Origin: Pseudomonas cedrina subsp. cedrina
GTDB lineage: Bacteria > Pseudomonadota > Gammaproteobacteria > Pseudomonadales > Pseudomonadaceae
DNA length: 64,000 nucleotides
NCBI RefSeq assembly: GCF_001983175.1
Contig: NZ_MNPW01000009.1
Span: forward strand, 1-64,000
Direction of reading: 5' to 3'
Part shown: positions 16,895 through 24,835 of the stretch, piece by piece
How positions within the stretch are numbered: the first letter of the stretch is position 1
How the letters are laid out: every line of letters starts with the position of its first letter
Notes under the pieces: model-generated
What the model was told of the DNA's origin: nothing
Databases searched by the model: none
Seen by the model: only the letters and a program-made list of their open reading frames with translations
Made by a program: the position numbers and the translations under genes

Positions 16895-17596
16895 TCAGCT
16901 CGACCCCTCCTTGCCCAGCCATCGATAGCCGAACCCGCCGATTACCGCGCCGAGGAGTGGCGCGAGCCAGAACATCCACAATTGCTGGATCGCCCACCCG
17001 CCGACGATCAGTGCCGGGCCGGTACTGCGGGCCGGGTTGACCGAGGTGTTGGTCACGGGAATGGAGATCAGGTGGATGAGGGTCAGCGCCAGGCCGATGG
17101 CGATGGGCGCGAGGCCCGGCGGGGCACGGCGGTCGGTGGCGCCGAGGATGATCACTACAAACATCGCGGTCATCACCAGTTCACTGACAAACCCCGCCGC
17201 CATCGAATAACCGCCGGGCGAATGCAGCCCATAACCGTTGGACGCCAGGCCCGAGGCCAGTTCGAACCCAGGTTTGTCGCTGGCAATGAAATACAACAGC
17301 GCAGCGGCGAATGTGCCGCCGATGACCTGCGCCACGACATAGGCCGGTAACTCCCTGGCCGGAAACCTTCCGCCCACGACCAGCCCCACCGACACCGCCG
17401 GGTTGAGGTGACAACCGCTGATATGCCCGATAGCGAAGGCCATGGTCAGCACCGTGAGCCCGAACGCCAGGGACACACCCAACAACCCTATTCCGACTGC
17501 GGGAAACGCTGCGGCCAATACCGCACTCCCGCACCCGCCCAACACCAGCCAAAACGTTCCTAACCCCTCTGTGACTGAACGCTTGAACAAAGACAT
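16895..17596 (-). CDS. aqpZ: Aquaporin Z
   Basis: 233 residues with six membrane helices and the two pore motifs HLNPAV (N65) and SVNPARS of the aquaporin fold. The length and the SVNPARSTGPAL segment fit AqpZ water channels rather than glycerol facilitators, which are longer and carry an extra loop. It acts in the inner membrane, in osmotic water movement. Single gene. Confidence 0.92.
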   Translation of the reverse strand: MSLFKRSVTEGLGTFWLVLGGCGSAVLAAAFPAVGIGLLGVSLAFGLTVLTMAFAIGHISGCHLNPAVSVGLVVGGRFPARELPAYVVAQVIGGTFAAALLYFIASDKPGFELASGLASNGYGLHSPGGYSMAAGFVSELVMTAMFVVIILGATDRRAPPGLAPIAIGLALTLIHLISIPVTNTSVNPARSTGPALIVGGWAIQQLWMFWLAPLLGAVIGGFGYRWLGKEGSS

Positions 17597-17789
17597 GCCA
17601 CACGTCCTTGATAGATCGCTCTACCGAATCAGTAAATCAGTGATGCTCCCTGCAGATTTACTTCAGCGCCCGTCTGGGCACTGCACTGAATTACAGCAGG
17701 CTTTTGGTACAAATCCAGGGGCACCAGAGATGCCAGGGGTCTTTGGCGCGGGGGGCTTGATGCAAATTATGCTGATTGAAGCGGTCAAG

Positions 17790-17879
17790 TGTGAGAGCGG
17801 GCTTGCTCGCGAATGCGGAGTGTCAATCACCCGATATATCGACTGATACCCAGCATTCGCGAGCAAGCCCGCTCCCACA
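17790..17879. repeat. REPIN
   Basis: TGTGAGAGCGGGCTTGCTCG and CGAGCAAGCCCGCTCCCACA flank a short loop. The left arm has one base change (GAG for GGG). The rest of the 17597-17907 gap shows no gene. Confidence 0.85.
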
Positions 17880-17907
17880 TTTGGAATGTGTGCACTCCCG
17901 GAATTTG

Positions 17908-19740
17908 TCAGTCGATGCCGACGAAGCCCCCGGTCTGATGCTGCCACAATCGCGCATACAACCCGCCATGGGCCAGCAACTCGGCATGGCTGCCGCTCTC
18001 GGCAATCCGGCCTTTCTCCAGCACCACCAGGCGGTCCATGCGCGCGATGGTCGACAGCCGGTGCGCAATTGCGATCACCGTCTTGCCCTGCATCAGGGTC
18101 TCCAGGCTTTCCTGGATCGCCGCTTCCACTTCCGAGTCCAGCGCCGAAGTGGCTTCGTCCATGATCAGAATCGGCGCGTCCTTGAGCAGCACACGGGCGA
18201 TGGCGATACGTTGGCGCTGGCCCCCGGAGAGTTTCACCCCGCGCTCGCCCACATGTGCGTCCAGCCCGGTGCGGCCTTCGGCGTCCGACAGCAGCGGGAT
18301 GAATTCATCGGCGCGAGCCTTGTGCACGGCGGCCATGAGTTGCTCGTCCGTGGCGTCGGGCTTGCCGTACAGCAGGTTGTCGCGGATCGAACGGTGCAGC
18401 AGCGACGTATCCTGGGTGATCATGCCGATCTGCTCGCGCAGGCTTTCCTGGGCGACTTCGGCGATGTTCTGGCCGTCGATCAGGATGCGTCCGCCCTGCA
18501 GGTCATAGAGGCGCAGCAGCAAATTGACCAAGGTCGACTTGCCCGCACCGGACGGGCCGATCAGGCCGATCTTTTCCCCAGCCTTGATCTCGAGGTTCAG
18601 GCCGCCAATGATCCCGCTCTGCTTGCCGTAGTGGAAATCCACCTGCTCGAAGCGCACGAGGCCATGGGGCACCGTCAGGCGCGGGGCGTTGGCGCGGTCG
18701 ACCACCGCCAGCGGCTGCGCGATGGTCTTGAGGCCATCCTGCACGATGCCGATGTTCTCGAAAATACCGTTGACCACCCACATGATCCAGCCGGACATGT
18801 TGACGATGCGAATCACCAGGCCGGTGGCGAGGGCAATGGCGCCTACGGAGATCAGCGACTGCGTCCACAGCCACAGGGCCAGGCCGGTGGTGGTGACGAT
18901 CAGCAGGCCGTTCAGGATGGTGATGACCGCATCCATGCTGGTGAGCACGCGCGCGGCCAATTGGGTTTTTTCGGTTTGCTCGACAATCGCTTCCTTGGCG
19001 TATTCCTGCTCACTCTGGGTATGGGCAAACAGCTTCAAGGTGGTGATGTTGGTGTAGCCGTCGACGATGCGCCCCATGAGTTTGGAGCGCGCTTCGGAGG
19101 AGATCACCGAACGCTCCTTGACCCGTGGCACGAAGTAACGCAAGGCCAGGCAGTAGCAGACGATCCAGGTGATCAACGGAATCATCAGCCGCCAGTCGGC
19201 CTCGGCAAACAACACCAGCGAGGTGATGGCATAGATCGACACGTGCCAGATGGCCTCAGCCGTTGCCACCGCGGAATCACGCAACGAGTTGCCGGTTTGC
19301 ATGATGCGTTGGGCGATGCGCCCGGCGAAGTCATTCTGGAAGAAATTCAGGCTCTGCTTGAGCACATAGCTGTGGTTCTGCCAGCGGATCAGGCTGGTCA
19401 TGCCGGGGTTGATGGTCTGGTGCACCAGCAAGTCATGCAGGCCGTTGAAAATCGGGCGCAGCAGCAGGGCGACCACGGCCATCCAGATCAGCTCGGTGCT
19501 GTGCACCTGGAAGAAATTCGCGGGCGGCGTGCCCTGGGCCAGGTCGATGATGCGGCTCAGGTAGCTGAACAGTGCGACCTCGATCAGCGCACCGACCAGG
19601 CCCACCACCAGCAGCGCGGCAAAACACGGCCACACCTGGCGCAGGTAGTAGAGGTAGAAGGGCAGGACTTTATCGGGCGGTGCTTCGCTTGGGGCGTCGC
19701 GGAAAATATCGATCAGGTGTTCAAAACGGCGATAGAACAT
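17908..19740 (-). CDS. ABC transporter, fused permease and ATPase
   Basis: 610 residues. An N-terminal six-helix type-1 exporter membrane domain is at about 20-330. The nucleotide-binding domain follows, with Walker A GPSGAGKST, signature KLSGGQRQRIAIARVLL, Walker B ILIMDEATSALD and the H-loop IAHRLST. It works as a dimer in the inner membrane, probably exporting a lipid or drug-like compound; the substrate is unknown. I take the ATG at 19740 (MFYRRFEHLIDIF). The only good Shine-Dalgarno lies 26 bases upstream, beyond a small hairpin, so initiation may be unusual. It is on the same strand as ppiA, 81 bases away. Confidence 0.87.
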   Translation of the reverse strand: MFYRRFEHLIDIFRDAPSEAPPDKVLPFYLYYLRQVWPCFAALLVVGLVGALIEVALFSYLSRIIDLAQGTPPANFFQVHSTELIWMAVVALLLRPIFNGLHDLLVHQTINPGMTSLIRWQNHSYVLKQSLNFFQNDFAGRIAQRIMQTGNSLRDSAVATAEAIWHVSIYAITSLVLFAEADWRLMIPLITWIVCYCLALRYFVPRVKERSVISSEARSKLMGRIVDGYTNITTLKLFAHTQSEQEYAKEAIVEQTEKTQLAARVLTSMDAVITILNGLLIVTTTGLALWLWTQSLISVGAIALATGLVIRIVNMSGWIMWVVNGIFENIGIVQDGLKTIAQPLAVVDRANAPRLTVPHGLVRFEQVDFHYGKQSGIIGGLNLEIKAGEKIGLIGPSGAGKSTLVNLLLRLYDLQGGRILIDGQNIAEVAQESLREQIGMITQDTSLLHRSIRDNLLYGKPDATDEQLMAAVHKARADEFIPLLSDAEGRTGLDAHVGERGVKLSGGQRQRIAIARVLLKDAPILIMDEATSALDSEVEAAIQESLETLMQGKTVIAIAHRLSTIARMDRLVVLEKGRIAESGSHAELLAHGGLYARLWQHQTGGFVGID

Positions 19741-19750
19741 CAGGTTTGAC

Positions 19751-19773
19751 GCCCGACTGGCGGGCTCTCCTTT
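19751..19773 (-). promoter_or_regulatory. Ribosome-binding region with an intervening hairpin
   Basis: On the minus strand AAAGGAG (19773-19767) is followed directly by a 5-bp hairpin, GCCCG-CCAGT-CGGGC, and then ten bases before the ATG at 19740. Folding of the hairpin would bring the Shine-Dalgarno to a nearly normal distance from the start. Confidence 0.4.
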
Positions 19774-19821
19774 CAAATGCGCGCGCAGCCTTGTGGGCCG
19801 CGCGCGAGACTACCTGTTACC

Positions 19822-20385
19822 TCAGTCGATGCGCTTGGCCGACTTGATGTACACAGGATCGATTGGCACGTTCTGCATGCCTTGCTTGGTGGTGGTCTGC
19901 GAGTTGACGATCACATCCACCACATCCATGCCCTTGACCACTTTGGCGAATACCGCGTAACCGGCATCGCGGCCCGGGTCGAGGAAGGCATTGTCAGCCA
20001 CGTTGATAAAGAACTGGCTGGTGGCCGAGTTCGGGTCGTTGGTGCGCGCCATGGACAAGGTGCCGCGCACGTTATGCAGGCCGTTGCTGGCTTCGTTCTT
20101 GATCGGTGCTTCGGTCGGCTTCTGCGACATCTGCTGGGTGAACCCGCCACCCTGGACCATGAAGCCTGGAATCACGCGGTGGAAAATCGTGTTGGTGTAG
20201 AAACCCTTGTCGACATAGGCCAGGAAATTCTTGGTACTGATCGGCGCCTTGACCGGGTCCAGTTCGATTTCGATGTCGCCATTGGTGGTGGAGATCAATA
20301 CATGAGGCGCCTTGGCGGGCTCGGCGGCCATCAGGTTGGCGGCGAACAGTACGGAACCGGCAAAGAAGGCGATTTTTTTCAGCAT
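19822..20385 (-). CDS. ppiA: Periplasmic peptidyl-prolyl cis-trans isomerase A (cyclophilin)
   Basis: 187 residues: a signal peptide of about 20 residues ending ANLMA, then a complete cyclophilin domain. Visible are FHRVIPGFMVQGGG (catalytic Arg in FHRV), MARTNDPNSATSQFFINVADN and FAKVVKGMDVVD. It catalyses proline isomerisation in periplasmic protein folding. The length agrees with PpiA. A degraded hydrolase remnant lies directly upstream. Confidence 0.9.
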   Translation of the reverse strand: MLKKIAFFAGSVLFAANLMAAEPAKAPHVLISTTNGDIEIELDPVKAPISTKNFLAYVDKGFYTNTIFHRVIPGFMVQGGGFTQQMSQKPTEAPIKNEASNGLHNVRGTLSMARTNDPNSATSQFFINVADNAFLDPGRDAGYAVFAKVVKGMDVVDVIVNSQTTTKQGMQNVPIDPVYIKSAKRID

Positions 20386-20388
20386 GGG

Positions 20389-20620
20389 TCAGTGATCCTG
20401 GGTAGTGGTGTCGACGGTCTTTAGCATGTCGAGCAGGGTAGCGTTAAAGACCTCGGGTTGGTCCAAGGGCGTGGCGGGAATTTTGATCACCACCAGTCGC
20501 GCATCGGGCAGCAGTTTTACACAGTTTTCCTTGTGCGCCACGGGGGGTAGTCGTGGTCGGCGCCGATGACCAGGGTTGGACAGGTCATCCGCCAAAGTCG
20601 TTCCTGCACGCCCCACCCGT
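20389..20620 (-). pseudogene. Remnant of an alpha/beta-hydrolase (frameshifted)
   Basis: On the minus strand one frame reads ERLWRMTCPTLVIGADHDYP, the strand-7/Asp segment of an alpha/beta-hydrolase. A shift near 20545 is needed to continue into PVAHKENCVKLLPDARLVVI and then IPATPLDQPEVFNATLLDML, the normal C-terminal helix. The segment that should carry the catalytic His before ATPLDQ is shortened and has no His. The N-terminal two thirds are gone. The fragment lies between the LysR gene and ppiA. Confidence 0.65.
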
Positions 20621-20621
20621 T

Positions 20622-21545
20622 TCAGGCTTGCCGGGGCGCGGCGAAAGGCGCATCCAGCGGGGCGGTGTCAAAGGTGCGCAGCAGCTCCACGAGGATCTGC
20701 GTCGCCGGCCCCAAGGGTTTGTCCTTGTTCGAATACAGGTAGAACGTGGGGTGACGGCTGCCGCCCTGTTCCAAGGGTAGCTGCTTGAGTACGCCTTCGG
20801 CGAGTTCGCGTTCGATCATGTGCCGGGGCAACCAGGCAAAGCCCAGGCCGCTGCCCACGAAGGAGGCGGCGGTGGCCAGGCTGCCGACGGTCCAGCGCTG
20901 TTCGGCGCCGAGCCAACCCACATCACGCGGTTGCTGGCGGCCGGAGTCGCGGATCACCACTTGCATCTGGCTTTCCAGGTCCTGGAAGCTCAGCTCGCGA
21001 TTCATGCGGTGCAGGGCGTGTTCGGGATGGGCCACGGCGACGAATTCCACATCGCTCATTTCAGTGCCCAGGTAGCCGGGGATGCTGAAGCCGCAGATCG
21101 CCAGGTCCGCCACGCCTTCGATCAACAACTCTTCGACGCCGGACAGCACCTCTTCACGCAGGCGCACCCGGCAGCCGCGGCTCTGCGGCATGAAGGCGGT
21201 CAGGGCGCGTACCAGGCGCGCATTGGGGTAGGCGGCGTCCACCACCAGGCGTACTTCGGCTTCCCAGCCCTGTTCCATGTGATGGGCGAGGTCTTCCAGT
21301 TGGCTGGCGTTTTTCACCAGTTGCCGGGAACGGCGCAACAGCACTTCACCGGCGTCGGTGAGCACGGCCTTGCGCCCGTCGATGCGCAGCAGCGGTACGC
21401 CGAGCTGGTCCTGCATGCGGGCCACGGTATAGCTCACCGAGGACTGCGAACGGTGCAACGCTTCGGCCGCCTGGGCGAAGCCGCCATGGTCGACCACGGC
21501 TTGCAGCGTGCGCCATTGATCGAGGGTAACGCGGGGCGCTTTCAA
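20622..21545 (-). CDS. LysR-family transcriptional regulator (PA0784-like)
   Basis: 307 residues: an N-terminal winged helix (WRTLQAVVDHGGFAQAAEAL, SSVSYTVARMQDQLGVPLL) and a substrate-binding domain from about 95. The azoR and EamA-transporter genes nearby make the same neighbourhood as PA0784-PA0786, so it may regulate azoR or the small secreted protein whose gene starts 49 bases away on the other strand. The effector is unknown. Confidence 0.87.
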   Translation of the reverse strand: MKAPRVTLDQWRTLQAVVDHGGFAQAAEALHRSQSSVSYTVARMQDQLGVPLLRIDGRKAVLTDAGEVLLRRSRQLVKNASQLEDLAHHMEQGWEAEVRLVVDAAYPNARLVRALTAFMPQSRGCRVRLREEVLSGVEELLIEGVADLAICGFSIPGYLGTEMSDVEFVAVAHPEHALHRMNRELSFQDLESQMQVVIRDSGRQQPRDVGWLGAEQRWTVGSLATAASFVGSGLGFAWLPRHMIERELAEGVLKQLPLEQGGSRHPTFYLYSNKDKPLGPATQILVELLRTFDTAPLDAPFAAPRQA

Positions 21546-21594
21546 GATGGGTTCCTCTTGTCCTAAGCTGACGGTCCTTATTGGAGACTGCCGA

Positions 21595-21909
21595 ATGAGA
21601 AAATTCTGTTGTGTGTTGCTGGCGCTGCTGCCGATGAGCGCGTTTGCCTACCCCATCGACGTGACGAAAAAGATCGACGGCGTGAGCATCGATTACACCG
21701 CCTCCGATGTGGATGGCGATATCAGCTCGATCCAGCTCAATAACTACGGCACCCGGGACGCCGTCTGCTCGGTAATCTTCACCAACGGCCCGGAGGCACC
21801 GCGCCGCAGGACGGTCACGGTGTCGGCGGGTAAAAGCACCAACACCACCGCCAAGTTCAACCGCGCCATTATCAAGATGCGTATCGCCCTGGCCTGCGCG
21901 CCGAAATAA
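21595..21909 (+). CDS. Small secreted periplasmic protein of unknown function
   Basis: 104 residues: a signal peptide (MRKFCCVLLALLPMSAFA) then a beta-rich domain with two Cys that could form a disulfide (DAVCSVIF, ALACAPK). I recall close Pseudomonas relatives carrying the name 3-phosphoglycerate kinase in databases, which cannot be right for a 100-residue exported protein. The start at 21595 has GGAG 8 bases upstream. Divergent from the LysR gene. Confidence 0.8.
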   Translation: MRKFCCVLLALLPMSAFAYPIDVTKKIDGVSIDYTASDVDGDISSIQLNNYGTRDAVCSVIFTNGPEAPRRRTVTVSAGKSTNTTAKFNRAIIKMRIALACAPK

Positions 21910-22005
21910 GCCGATGGCGGAACACGCGGGTATATAAACAAATTTATAGATGGGTTATAGCAGTTTTTTGCGCTTTTTAATCGAATTGGCTCTGTTTAAT
22001 CTTCA

Positions 22006-22036
22006 CTCCATCGACTTACAGCAATTTCCGATGGAG
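22006..22036 (+). promoter_or_regulatory. Hairpin that would bury the azoR Shine-Dalgarno
   Basis: CTCCATCG (22006-22013) is perfectly complementary to CGATGGAG (22029-22036), and the GGAG at 22033-22036 is the only Shine-Dalgarno candidate before the ATG at 22048. Folding would reduce azoR translation. Confidence 0.45.
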
Positions 22037-22047
22037 CCTACAAAGCC

Positions 22048-22650
22048 ATGTCCAATGTTCTGATCATCGAAAGCAGCGCCCGCCAGCAGGATTCAATCTC
22101 GCGCCAGCTGACCCGGCAGTTCATCAGTCAGTGGCAGGCCGCCCACCCGGCGGACCGGATCACCGTGCGTGACGTCGCGCTCAACCCGGTCCCGCACTTG
22201 GACGCAAACCTGCTCGGCGGCTGGATGAAGCCGGCGGAGCAACGCAACGAGCGTGAACAGGCATCCCTGGACCGCTCCGACGAATTGACCAACGAACTGC
22301 TGGCGGCCGACGTGCTGGTGATGGCTGCACCGATGTACAACTTCGCCATCCCCAGTACGCTCAAGGCCTGGCTGGATCATGTGTTGCGGGCCGGTGTGAC
22401 CTTCAAATACACCGCCACCGGCCCTCAGGGTCTGCTGATCGGCAAGCGCGCCATTGTGCTCACCGCTCGCGGCGGCATCCATACCGGCGCCAGCTCCGAT
22501 CACCAGGAACCTTACTTGCGCCAGGTCATGGCTTTTATCGGCATTCACGATGTCACCTTCATTCACGCCGAAGGGGTGAACCTGAGCGCAGATTTCCAGG
22601 AAAAAGGCATCAACCACGCCAAGGCCTTGCTGGTTCAACTCGTCGCCTGA
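22048..22650 (+). CDS. azoR: FMN-dependent NADH:quinone/azo reductase
   Basis: 200 residues with a flavodoxin-like fold. Features are the N-terminal phosphate-binding segment (ESSARQQDSISRQL), the AzoR signature MAAPMYNFAIPSTLKAWLD with MYNF at the flavin, and LTARGG further on. These enzymes are cytoplasmic homodimers that reduce quinones and azo compounds with NADH. Order with the LysR gene and EamA transporter matches PA0784-PA0786 (azoR1). Upstream are the dyads TATAAA-CAAA-TTTATA (21933-21948) and a hairpin over the ribosome site. Confidence 0.9.
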   Translation: MSNVLIIESSARQQDSISRQLTRQFISQWQAAHPADRITVRDVALNPVPHLDANLLGGWMKPAEQRNEREQASLDRSDELTNELLAADVLVMAAPMYNFAIPSTLKAWLDHVLRAGVTFKYTATGPQGLLIGKRAIVLTARGGIHTGASSDHQEPYLRQVMAFIGIHDVTFIHAEGVNLSADFQEKGINHAKALLVQLVA

Positions 22651-22765
22651 GCCGGCGGGTCGTTTAATGGTCACATAATCGCGGGGTGTTTTTATCGCTC
22701 CACGCAAACCCTTCACGTACGCGTATCGAACCTCCCTTTGCACTTTCTGCTCCTGAGTGCTCCTG

Positions 22766-22800
22766 CCCGACTGCCGCTTCAGCGAGGTCGGGTTTTTTTT
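22766..22800 (+). terminator. Rho-independent terminator
   Basis: CCCGAC (22766-22771) pairs with GTCGGG (22787-22792), followed by eight T. It ends transcripts from azoR or from a possible short RNA starting near 22685. Confidence 0.8.
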
Positions 22801-22862
22801 GCCCCGAGTTTCTTCAACCGGCGAAAACCTTTAATGTCGCGCCCATACGAAACGAGGCGAAC

Positions 22863-23732
22863 ATGGGCTATTTACTGGTTGTCACCCTGATACAGGCATT
22901 TTCCTTCAGCTTGATCGGCGAATACCTCGCCGGTCACGTCGACAGCTATTTCGCGGTGCTGGTGCGCGTCGTGCTGGCCGGGCTGGTGTTCATCCCGCTG
23001 ACCCGCTGGCGCTCGGTGGAGCCGGCCTTCATGCGCGGCATGCTGGTGATCGGCGCGTTGCAGTTCGGCGTGACGTATGTGTGCCTCTACTTGAGCTTTC
23101 GCGTGCTCACGGTGCCGGAGGTGCTGCTGTTCACCATCCTCACGCCGCTGCATGTGACCCTGATCGAAGATGCCCTCAACCGGCGCTTCAACCCCTGGGC
23201 ATTGATCGCCGCGCTGGTCGCGGTAGCGGGCGCGGCGGTGATTCGTTTCGACCAGATCACCCCGCACTTCCTGATGGGATTTCTACTACTGCAACTGGCC
23301 AACTTCACCTACGCCGCCGGGCAGGTGATGTACAAACATCTGGTGGCGCGTTACCCGAGCGATTTGCCGCACTATCGACGTTTCGGCTATTTCTACCTGG
23401 GCGCCTTGCTGGTGGTACTGCCGGCGTTCCTGTTGTTCGGCAAGTCCGACTTCCTGCCCGAAGCACCGCTGCAATGGGGCGTGCTGGTGTTCCTCGGGTT
23501 GGTCAGCACTGCGCTGGGTTTGTACTGGTGGAACAAGGGCGCCTGCCTGGTCAATGGCGGCACCCTGGCGGTGATGAACAACTTGCATGTGCCGGTGGGC
23601 CTGCTGCTGAACCTGCTGATCTGGAACCAGCACGAACCGCTGGGGCGCCTGGCGTTGGGTGGGTTGGTGATTCTGGGCGCGGTGTGGATCAGCCGCCTGG
23701 GCCTGCGCGCGGCGCCAGTGCGTTCACACTGA
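22863..23732 (+). CDS. EamA-family (DMT) transporter (PA0786-like)
   Basis: 289 residues with about ten membrane helices and two EamA repeats (first begins YLLVVTLIQAFSFSLIGEYL; second around LQLANFTYAAGQVMYKHL). It resembles carboxylate/amino acid or drug exporters such as YedA/YddG-type carriers; the substrate is unknown. GAGG lies 6 bases before the ATG at 22863; the longer open frame runs through a terminator and is rejected. It lies downstream of azoR but is separated from it by that terminator. Confidence 0.85.
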   Translation: MGYLLVVTLIQAFSFSLIGEYLAGHVDSYFAVLVRVVLAGLVFIPLTRWRSVEPAFMRGMLVIGALQFGVTYVCLYLSFRVLTVPEVLLFTILTPLHVTLIEDALNRRFNPWALIAALVAVAGAAVIRFDQITPHFLMGFLLLQLANFTYAAGQVMYKHLVARYPSDLPHYRRFGYFYLGALLVVLPAFLLFGKSDFLPEAPLQWGVLVFLGLVSTALGLYWWNKGACLVNGGTLAVMNNLHVPVGLLLNLLIWNQHEPLGRLALGGLVILGAVWISRLGLRAAPVRSH

Positions 23733-23750
23733 TCGCACTGGTGGTCGTGC

Positions 23751-24749
23751 TTACCTCAGCGTAATCACCACCTTGCCCTTGGATCGGCCTTGTTCAACGT
23801 AGCTCAGGGCCTCGGCGGTTGCCTCGAAAGGGAAGGTCCGGTCGAGCACCGGCCGGATAATCCCCGACTCCACAAGCGCAGTGATCTTCTCCAATTGCGC
23901 ACCACTGGCGCGCATGAACACGAACCCATAGTCGACGCCCCGTTTGCGCGCCTTGGCGCGGACCCGGCGGCTTAACATCCGCATCACCAGGCCCAGGACC
24001 CAGGACAGCTTTTGCTCTTGGGCGAATGCGGGTGTCGGCGGTCCCGAGATCGAGATGAGCCTGCCGCCTGGTTTCAAAATGGCAAGGGACTTGTGCAAGG
24101 CATCGGCGCCGAGGCTGTTCAGCACGACGTCGTAGCCCTGCAACACACGCTCGAAATCCTGCTGTTTGTAGTCGATCACCAGGTCGGCGCCCAGCGCCTT
24201 GACCCATTCCACATTGTCTGTGCTGGTGGTGGTCGCAACGAACGCACCCAGGTGCTTGGCGAGCTGGATGGCAACGCTGCCGACGCCGCCGGAACCGGCA
24301 TGGATAAAGACTTTCTGGCCTTTTTTCAATTGGGCGGTTTGCACCAGCACCTGCCAGGCTGTCAGAGCGACCAAGGGCAGGGCGGCCGCTTGTTCCATGC
24401 CGATAGAGGCGGGTTTCAACGCGAGGGCATCTTCGTGCACCGCGATCAACTCGGCGAAGCTGCCGATGCGCTGCTCGGGCGGGCGTCCATAGACAGCGTC
24501 GCCCGGCTTGAAGCGCCGTACAGCGGGCCCCACACGCTCCACGACGCCGGCCAGGTCATTACCGAGGACCAGTGGGAATGAATACGGCAGGATCAGTTTG
24601 AATTCGCCCTTGCGAATCTTCAAATCCAGGACGTTGACGCTTGCCGCATGCACTTGGACCAGCACATCGTGGGGCCCCACTTCAGGCGCGGGCACCTCGC
24701 CGATGCGTCCCTTGTCCTTGCCGTAACGTTCGATAAAAAAGGCTTTCAT
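23751..24749 (-). CDS. Zinc-free medium-chain dehydrogenase (NADPH:quinone-reductase-like)
   Basis: 332 residues of the MDR superfamily, QOR branch. Visible are the N-terminal GroES-like fold (VGPHDVLVQVHAASVNVLDL), HAGSGGVGSVAIQLAKHLGA as NADPH-binding Rossmann motif, and a C-terminal FEATAEALSYVEQGRSKGKV. No structural-zinc cysteines are present. It probably reduces quinones or enones with NADPH. It is on the same strand as the SDR gene upstream, 86 bases apart with a 12-bp dyad between, so it may share that gene's TetR control. Confidence 0.87.
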   Translation of the reverse strand: MKAFFIERYGKDKGRIGEVPAPEVGPHDVLVQVHAASVNVLDLKIRKGEFKLILPYSFPLVLGNDLAGVVERVGPAVRRFKPGDAVYGRPPEQRIGSFAELIAVHEDALALKPASIGMEQAAALPLVALTAWQVLVQTAQLKKGQKVFIHAGSGGVGSVAIQLAKHLGAFVATTTSTDNVEWVKALGADLVIDYKQQDFERVLQGYDVVLNSLGADALHKSLAILKPGGRLISISGPPTPAFAQEQKLSWVLGLVMRMLSRRVRAKARKRGVDYGFVFMRASGAQLEKITALVESGIIRPVLDRTFPFEATAEALSYVEQGRSKGKVVITLR

Positions 24750-24786
24750 GATGATGGGCTCTTAGGGTTCTGAGTGCGCCTGAAGG

Positions 24787-24822
24787 CGACGCTGTTACCG
24801 TGACAAACCTGTAACAGCGTCG
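24787..24822. promoter_or_regulatory. Perfect 12-bp inverted repeat between the SDR and quinone-reductase genes
   Basis: CGACGCTGTTAC (24787-24798) and GTAACAGCGTCG (24811-24822) with a 12-base spacer. There is no T-run on either side, so it is either an intercistronic mRNA stem or an operator. Confidence 0.5.
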
Positions 24823-24835
24823 AGGGCTGCGTTGA

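Noticed and set aside
17776..19749. Long plus-strand open frame opposite the ABC exporter
   Set aside because: It has no domain, and the minus strand has every ABC motif in frame.
21595..21909. Database-style name 3-phosphoglycerate kinase for the small secreted protein
   Set aside because: It is a 104-residue exported protein; real phosphoglycerate kinase has about 390 residues and is cytoplasmic.
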